A DNA stretch of 64,000 nt, taken from NCBI GenBank assembly GCA_945870225.1, contig CAMBRF010000011.1, positions 27,826-91,825 on the forward strand, read 5' to 3'. The position numbers were made by a program, and so were the translations under genes. This document shows, one piece after another, positions 60,032 to 64,000 of the stretch; the first letter of the stretch is position 1, and every line of letters begins with the position of its first letter. The DNA comes from PVC group bacterium. Lineage in GTDB: Bacteria; Verrucomicrobiota; Kiritimatiellia; CAIKKV01; CAITUY01. Below the pieces are notes generated by a model that did no database searches, was not told the origin of the DNA, and saw only the letters and a program-made list of their open reading frames with translations.

Positions 60032-61342
60032 CTATCTCGGCCCGGCTGACGGCTTTTCGCCCTTGTATTGGTCGCGATCCCAGAAACCCGCGAGACGCGT
60101 CCCGTCCTGAGCGGAATAGACGCCCTGCCCGTGCATCAGTCCCTGACGCCACTCGCCCTCATACCGATCGCCGCCGGGGAACGTATAGGCGCCCTTACCC
60201 TCGGCCAGTTCACCGTTGTTCCAGAGTCCCGTCAGTTTGTTGCCGTTGGCATACGTATAGACCCCCTGCCCGTGCATCTGATCATTCCGCCATTGCCCCT
60301 GATGCTTGTCGCCGTTGGTGAACGTGTAAACCCCTTGTCCCTGACGCCGGTCGGCTTGCCACTCGCCGTCATAGACATCGCCGTTGGCGAAGGTTAATTG
60401 ACCCAGACCCTGGCGACGTCCGGCCCACCACTGCCCCTGATAGCGCCCGCCATCGGCGAAAAACGCGGTGCCCTCGTAGAGGTTAGTCCGGCTGGGCGGC
60501 TGCCCTTCGTAGCGCGTGCCATTGGGAAGTTTCAGTTCAACCTGTGCCGGGGCGGTGGGCACAACCATGACAGGCGGCGCCACAGGCTCAGGCTTCACCG
60601 GCTCAGGCTTCACCGGCTCAGGCTTCACCGGCTCCACAACCGGCTTCGGCTTGACCGATCCCGGTTTGGCGGGGGCCCGATGAAAAATCTTCGCCATGAG
60701 GGAGGGGGTTCTGGGTTTGAACGCCTCAAGGGCAGCGGAGGAATTACGAGCGCGGGCCACGTCAAGCGCCGTCTGATTGTTGACATCCGTCAGGGTGGCG
60801 TCGGCACCACGACCCAGCAGAAGCCGGGTGATCTGGCCGGCGTCAACATAGGCGCTCCAGTGCAGAGGGGTAAACCCGTTGGCGGCCCGAACGTTCACTT
60901 CGGCACCGTTTTCAAGCAACATCCTGACAATCGTCTCGTTCTTGTTATAGGCGGCCCAGTGAAGGGGTGCCGAACCTTTAGCCGTCAACGCATTCACCTT
61001 GGCGCCTTTGGCAAGCAGGAACCTAACCATCGCGGCCTGATTCTTGTTCACGGCATGATGCAAGGAGGTCAGGCCATTGCTGGATGCGGCATTGACTGAC
61101 GCCCCGGCGCTGATCAACACCTTGGCGATATCGATCCGACCCATGGCCGAGGCCTGCTGGAGGGGGGTTATGTCGTCCTGATCCGGCGCATCCACCGAAT
61201 CGGCGGGCAGGCCATCGAGCAGAAGTTTGACCTGGGTAAGATCATCGTTGCGCACCGCTTCAACCAGCGCCCCCCCCTGGATTGACGGACCCCAGACCAC
61301 TCCCAGAATAAACAGAAAAACAAGAAGCAAACCTTTTTTCAT
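60032..61342 (-). CDS. Exported ankyrin-MORN repeat protein
   Basis: 436 residues. Signal peptide KGLLLVFLFILGVVWGPSIQGG. Residues about 25-200 hold five to six ankyrin repeats (ITPLQQASAMGRIDIAKVLISAGASVN, APLHWAAYNKNETIVRMLLENGAEVN in similar units). A Pro/Glu linker with repeated PVKPEP follows, then about six MORN repeats (YQGQWWAGRRQGLGQLTFANG, YEGEWRQGLMHGQGVY). The fusion of both repeat types on one exported protein suggests an envelope scaffold. Partner unknown. Confidence 0.85.
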   Translation of the reverse strand: MKKGLLLVFLFILGVVWGPSIQGGALVEAVRNDDLTQVKLLLDGLPADSVDAPDQDDITPLQQASAMGRIDIAKVLISAGASVNAASSNGLTSLHHAVNKNQAAMVRFLLAKGAKVNALTAKGSAPLHWAAYNKNETIVRMLLENGAEVNVRAANGFTPLHWSAYVDAGQITRLLLGRGADATLTDVNNQTALDVARARNSSAALEAFKPRTPSLMAKIFHRAPAKPGSVKPKPVVEPVKPEPVKPEPVKPEPVAPPVMVVPTAPAQVELKLPNGTRYEGQPPSRTNLYEGTAFFADGGRYQGQWWAGRRQGLGQLTFANGDVYDGEWQADRRQGQGVYTFTNGDKHQGQWRNDQMHGQGVYTYANGNKLTGLWNNGELAEGKGAYTFPGGDRYEGEWRQGLMHGQGVYSAQDGTRLAGFWDRDQYKGEKPSAGPR

Positions 61343-61459
61343 GACAGTTCCTCTCCGGTCCGATATTCCAAAAACTCTTGCTCGACAAGGATGCCGTGTA
61401 GCATAAGACTATGCCCCTGCGATTGCAAGGGGTGGATGAGGGAGGGTGAGGGAAGGCTG

Positions 61460-62083
61460 ATGATTGCGATTGTGGACTACAAGGCGGGAAACCTGACCAG
61501 CGTGAAACTGGCCTTCGAGGCTCTGGGCATCAAGGCCGTTGTTACCGACCAGGCGGCCGACATTCTGGCGGCCGACCGCGTCGTCTTTCCCGGAGTCGGC
61601 GCCGCCGGTGCCTCCATGCGCCACCTGACGGAACTTAACCTGACGGAAACCCTGAAGACGGTGGTCTCACGGGGCACGCCCTTTCTGGGAATCTGCGTAG
61701 GGATGCAGATTCTTCTCGATCGCTCCGAGGAGGATGGCGGCACCGCCACGCTGGGCTTTATTCCCGGCGATGTGCGGCTATTCCGGCCGGAAAATCCCGC
61801 CGACAAGGTCCCTCAAATCGGCTGGAACACGGTCCGGTTCAACCGCCGGCACCCAGTCTTTGCGGGGGTCGAGGACGAGACCGAGTTTTATTTTGTGCAC
61901 AGTTATTATCCCATGCCGACCAACCCGGCGGACCGGCTGGGGGTCACCGACTTCGCGGGCGTCACGTTTACCTCCGTGGTGGGTCGGGCCAACCTGGTGG
62001 CCACCCAGTTTCACATCGAAAAATCCGGCCGCATCGGGCTGCGCGTGTTCGAAAACTTCAGCCGGTGGGATGGACAATGCTGA
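61460..62083 (+). CDS. hisH: Imidazole glycerol phosphate synthase subunit HisH
   Basis: Glutaminase subunit, 207 residues. Nucleophile Cys in FLGICVGMQILLDRSEE; His and Glu in ATQFHIEKSGRIGLRVF. Start ATG 61460 (MIAIVDYKAGN) with GGAAGG, not the track start at 61391. Overlaps hisF by seven bases. Confidence 0.95.
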   Translation: MIAIVDYKAGNLTSVKLAFEALGIKAVVTDQAADILAADRVVFPGVGAAGASMRHLTELNLTETLKTVVSRGTPFLGICVGMQILLDRSEEDGGTATLGFIPGDVRLFRPENPADKVPQIGWNTVRFNRRHPVFAGVEDETEFYFVHSYYPMPTNPADRLGVTDFAGVTFTSVVGRANLVATQFHIEKSGRIGLRVFENFSRWDGQC

Positions 62084-62856
62084 CTAAACGCATCATACCC
62101 TGCCTGGATGTCCGGGACAAAAAAGTCACCAAGGGCGTCAAGTTCCAGAACAACGTGATTCTGGGCGATGCCGTGGCACTGGCCTCGAAATATTACGAGG
62201 AGGGTTGCGACGAGCTGGTCTTCTACGATATCACCGCGTCGGCGGAACGCCGCCCCATCGACATCGAGATGGTGCATGAAGTGGCGAGGGCCATTCACAT
62301 TCCCTTTGCCGTGGGCGGGGGTATTTCCAACCTGTCCGACATGTCGCGGGTGCTGCTGGCCGGCGCCGAGAAGATCTCGGTGAATTCCCTCGCCGTGGTT
62401 AACCCGCAGATTATCGCTGAGGGCGCCAGGGCCTTTGGGTCCCAGTGTATCGTGCTGGGCATGGATCCGGTGCGGGTGGAGAACGACCCTCGATTCCCCA
62501 GCGGGTACGAGATTACCACGCGCGGGTTCCGGGAACGGACCGGAATGGATGCCGTGGCCTGGGCCCGACAGGCGGAAGATCTGGGCGTGGGCGAAATCGT
62601 CGTGAATTCGGTCGATGCCGACGGAACCCGCGCCGGGTTCGCCATCACCCTGACCCGGTTGATTGCTGAGGCCGTCAGGGTCCCCGTGGTGGCGTCCGGC
62701 GGGGCGGGCCAGCCCTCCCATCTGGCCGAGGTCTTCAAACAGGGCAAGGCCGATGCCGCCATCATTGCCGGCATGATTCACACCGGAGAATACACCATTC
62801 CACAGATCAAAACCGACCTCATTGCCGCCGGCATCCCGATCCGCAAACGGTGGTGA
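62077..62856 (+). CDS. hisF: Imidazole glycerol phosphate synthase subunit HisF
   Basis: Cyclase subunit, 259 residues, TIM barrel. Catalytic Asp residues in IIPCLDVRDKKVTKGVKF and VVNSVDADGTRAGF; phosphate loops VGGGISNL and ASGGAGQPS. DITASAERRPIDIEMV replaces the common SSEGRDT variant, as seen in many other phyla. Partner of the overlapping hisH. Confidence 0.95.
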   Translation: MLTKRIIPCLDVRDKKVTKGVKFQNNVILGDAVALASKYYEEGCDELVFYDITASAERRPIDIEMVHEVARAIHIPFAVGGGISNLSDMSRVLLAGAEKISVNSLAVVNPQIIAEGARAFGSQCIVLGMDPVRVENDPRFPSGYEITTRGFRERTGMDAVAWARQAEDLGVGEIVVNSVDADGTRAGFAITLTRLIAEAVRVPVVASGGAGQPSHLAEVFKQGKADAAIIAGMIHTGEYTIPQIKTDLIAAGIPIRKRW

Positions 62857-62878
62857 CCCCCGCGCCAAACGGGGCACC

Positions 62879-63295
62879 TCATTCTCCGATAATCTTCACC
62901 AGCAACCGCTTCCGTCGCTTTCCATCAAACTCACCGTAGAAGATCTGTTCCCATGGTCCGAAATCAAGCCGGCCGCCGGTGACCGCCACGACCACTTCCC
63001 GTCCCATGATCGTCCGTTTCAGGTGGGCATCGGCATTATCCTCGGCCCCATTGTGGGCGTATTGCGAATAGGGTTTCTCGGGGGCCAGTCTCTCAAGCCA
63101 CTTCTCAAAGTCAGCATGTAGGCCGGGCTCATCATCATTGATGAAGCAACTGCTCGTGATGTGCATCGCGTTGACAAGGCAAAGCCCCTCCCGGATGCCG
63201 CTCTCCCCCAGGCACTCCTCGACCTGCGGCGTGATGTTGATCAGGCCCCGGCGGGTGCGGACCTCAAACCACAATTCCTTGCGATAACTCTTCAT
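62879..63295 (-). CDS. YjbQ family (UPF0047) protein
   Basis: 138 residues. Family segments are [42 protein letters not shown] and [28 protein letters not shown]. coli YjbQ has thiamin-phosphate-synthase-like side activity; the physiological role is unsettled. Convergent with hisF. Confidence 0.9.
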   Translation of the reverse strand: MKSYRKELWFEVRTRRGLINITPQVEECLGESGIREGLCLVNAMHITSSCFINDDEPGLHADFEKWLERLAPEKPYSQYAHNGAEDNADAHLKRTIMGREVVVAVTGGRLDFGPWEQIFYGEFDGKRRKRLLVKIIGE

Positions 63296-63369
63296 CCCAT
63301 GCTCCTTTCAAGGGGCCCGGCTTCTGGCCTCGACAAGTATCCGTCGCCAACCTATTCTCCCCCGACACT

Positions 63370-63963
63370 ATGACTCGATTCAGCAAGCGGATTATACTCA
63401 TTCTGACCCTGATGGCTATCTCAGGAATGGGACTGCTCTGGCTCTTTCGCTTTGAACTGGGATATCACCGTTATCGGACCCACATTCAAGCCGCCGCCGA
63501 CCGCTACAAGGTCCCCCCGCATCTCATTGCCTCCGTGATCTGGCAGGAAACGCGCTTTCAGCCTTACCGAAGGGGACTGGCCGGCGAAATCGGCCTGATG
63601 CAAATCATGCCCGGCAGCGCCCGGGAATGGGCCAAAGCCGAACAAGTCGCCGATTTCAACTCCCTCATGCTCCTGGACCCCCAGACCAACATTCTGGCGG
63701 GAACATGGTATCTGGCAAGAGCCCTGCAGCGCTGGTCGGATCACAGCAATCCCCTCCCCTACGCCCTGGCCGAATACAACGCCGGCCACTCCAATGCAAC
63801 GCGATGGAATCGCGAGGCGGCGCCGGACCCGGACGCCTTTATGCAGGCCATCAGCTTCCCTGCCACCCGGAATTACGTCCGCCGCATCCTGGCAAGATTT
63901 CACGCCGTGGGCCGCCCCTGGAAACTCTGGTTCGATAGGGATCCTAAGAGGAGAGGGATATGA
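63370..63963 (+). CDS. Membrane-anchored lytic transglycosylase (SLT)
   Basis: 197 residues. N-terminal helix ILILTLMAISGMGLLWLF anchors a periplasmic SLT domain with the catalytic Glu in SVIWQETRFQPYRRGLAGEIGLMQIMPGSA split across two motifs, and ALAEYNAGHSNATRW. Cleaves peptidoglycan glycan strands. Its stop overlaps the next ATG (ATGA). Confidence 0.9.
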   Translation: MTRFSKRIILILTLMAISGMGLLWLFRFELGYHRYRTHIQAAADRYKVPPHLIASVIWQETRFQPYRRGLAGEIGLMQIMPGSAREWAKAEQVADFNSLMLLDPQTNILAGTWYLARALQRWSDHSNPLPYALAEYNAGHSNATRWNREAAPDPDAFMQAISFPATRNYVRRILARFHAVGRPWKLWFDRDPKRRGI

Positions 63964-64000
63964 AGATCCAAGCTGTTGTTTTTGACCTGGATGGCGTCAT
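63960..64000 (+). CDS. HAD-superfamily hydrolase, N-terminus only
   Basis: MKIQAVVFDLDGV at the right edge carries HAD motif I (DxDGV), typical of beta-phosphoglucomutase-like phosphatases. Truncated by the window; coupled to the transglycosylase gene. Confidence 0.7.
   Translation, partial: MKIQAVVFDLDGV

Overview
The window reads as part of the chromosome of a Gram-negative, LPS-making bacterium. GC content is fairly high and housekeeping genes are densely packed in overlapping operons. The best guess is a PVC-superphylum lineage (Verrucomicrobiota, Kiritimatiellota or Lentisphaerota type). The grounds are a eukaryotic-type (GT3) glycogen synthase, an ABC-2/GldG-type transporter fusion, HprK with HPr and EI in a Gram-negative LPS context, a divergent uroporphyrinogen-decarboxylase-family protein, orphan G-type pilins, and many dispersed palindromic intergenic repeats. 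No 16S rRNA or other decisive marker is present, so the phylum is an inference.

Layout. 1-6 kb: end of an ABC exporter (permease/GldG fusion plus ATPase), glycogen synthase, and a nitrogen module (amtB-glnB) behind a good sigma-54 promoter. 6.3-14.5 kb: PHP phosphatase, then a minus-strand run metK-fabZ-lpxA-gspD-gspE-gspF. 14.5-23.7 kb: a long minus-strand envelope cluster, yggS, AsmA-like, heptose kinase, kdsB, kdsA, lptC-like, lptA, lptB, hpf, hprK, ptsH, ptsI, joined by short overlaps. It recalls the lptAB-rpoN-hpf-pts neighbourhood of Proteobacteria but has HPr kinase in place of rpoN/ptsN. 23.9-26.8 kb: recR-ybaB-dnaX with the SRP RNA gene (ffs) immediately upstream of dnaX. 26.8-29.1 kb: an aldo/keto reductase, a DnaQ-like exonuclease and an unknown gene.

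29.3-40.0 kb is the accessory region. Eleven consecutive minus-strand genes of lower GC encode mostly exported, lipid-anchored or membrane proteins with no clear relationship to one another. They are separated by complete or partial copies of a repeat of about 145 bp with imperfect terminal inverted repeats (AGGGTCAGCCCT / AGGGCTGACCCT). In gene orientation each right half carries an ideal Shine-Dalgarno (AAGGAG), a start codon and a conserved short reading frame, MQTLITILKADPSRS. This frame is fused in frame to the next gene twice, overlaps the next start codon twice, and is a free-standing leader elsewhere. The left half supplies the last codons and stop of several upstream genes. The array is bracketed by direct copies of a second, highly structured repeat. 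This cassette-like array is the most unusual thing in the window.

40.2-46.7 kb: a glycosidase-fold protein, an ABC-F ATPase whose 3' end is tandemly duplicated, and an MFS transporter interrupted by an in-frame heptanucleotide minisatellite. 47.3-51.4 kb: plus-strand run of MEMO-family, nitrilase-family and two RNA methyltransferase genes. 51.4-56.6 kb: UroD-family protein, possible outer-membrane barrel, tRNA-Val(CAC), glycoside-hydrolase-like protein and Nif3. 56.9-64 kb: orphan type IV pilin behind a sigma-54 promoter, LplT-like MFS, TrpB2, an ankyrin-MORN protein, hisH-hisF, a YjbQ-family protein, a lytic transglycosylase and the start of a HAD phosphatase.
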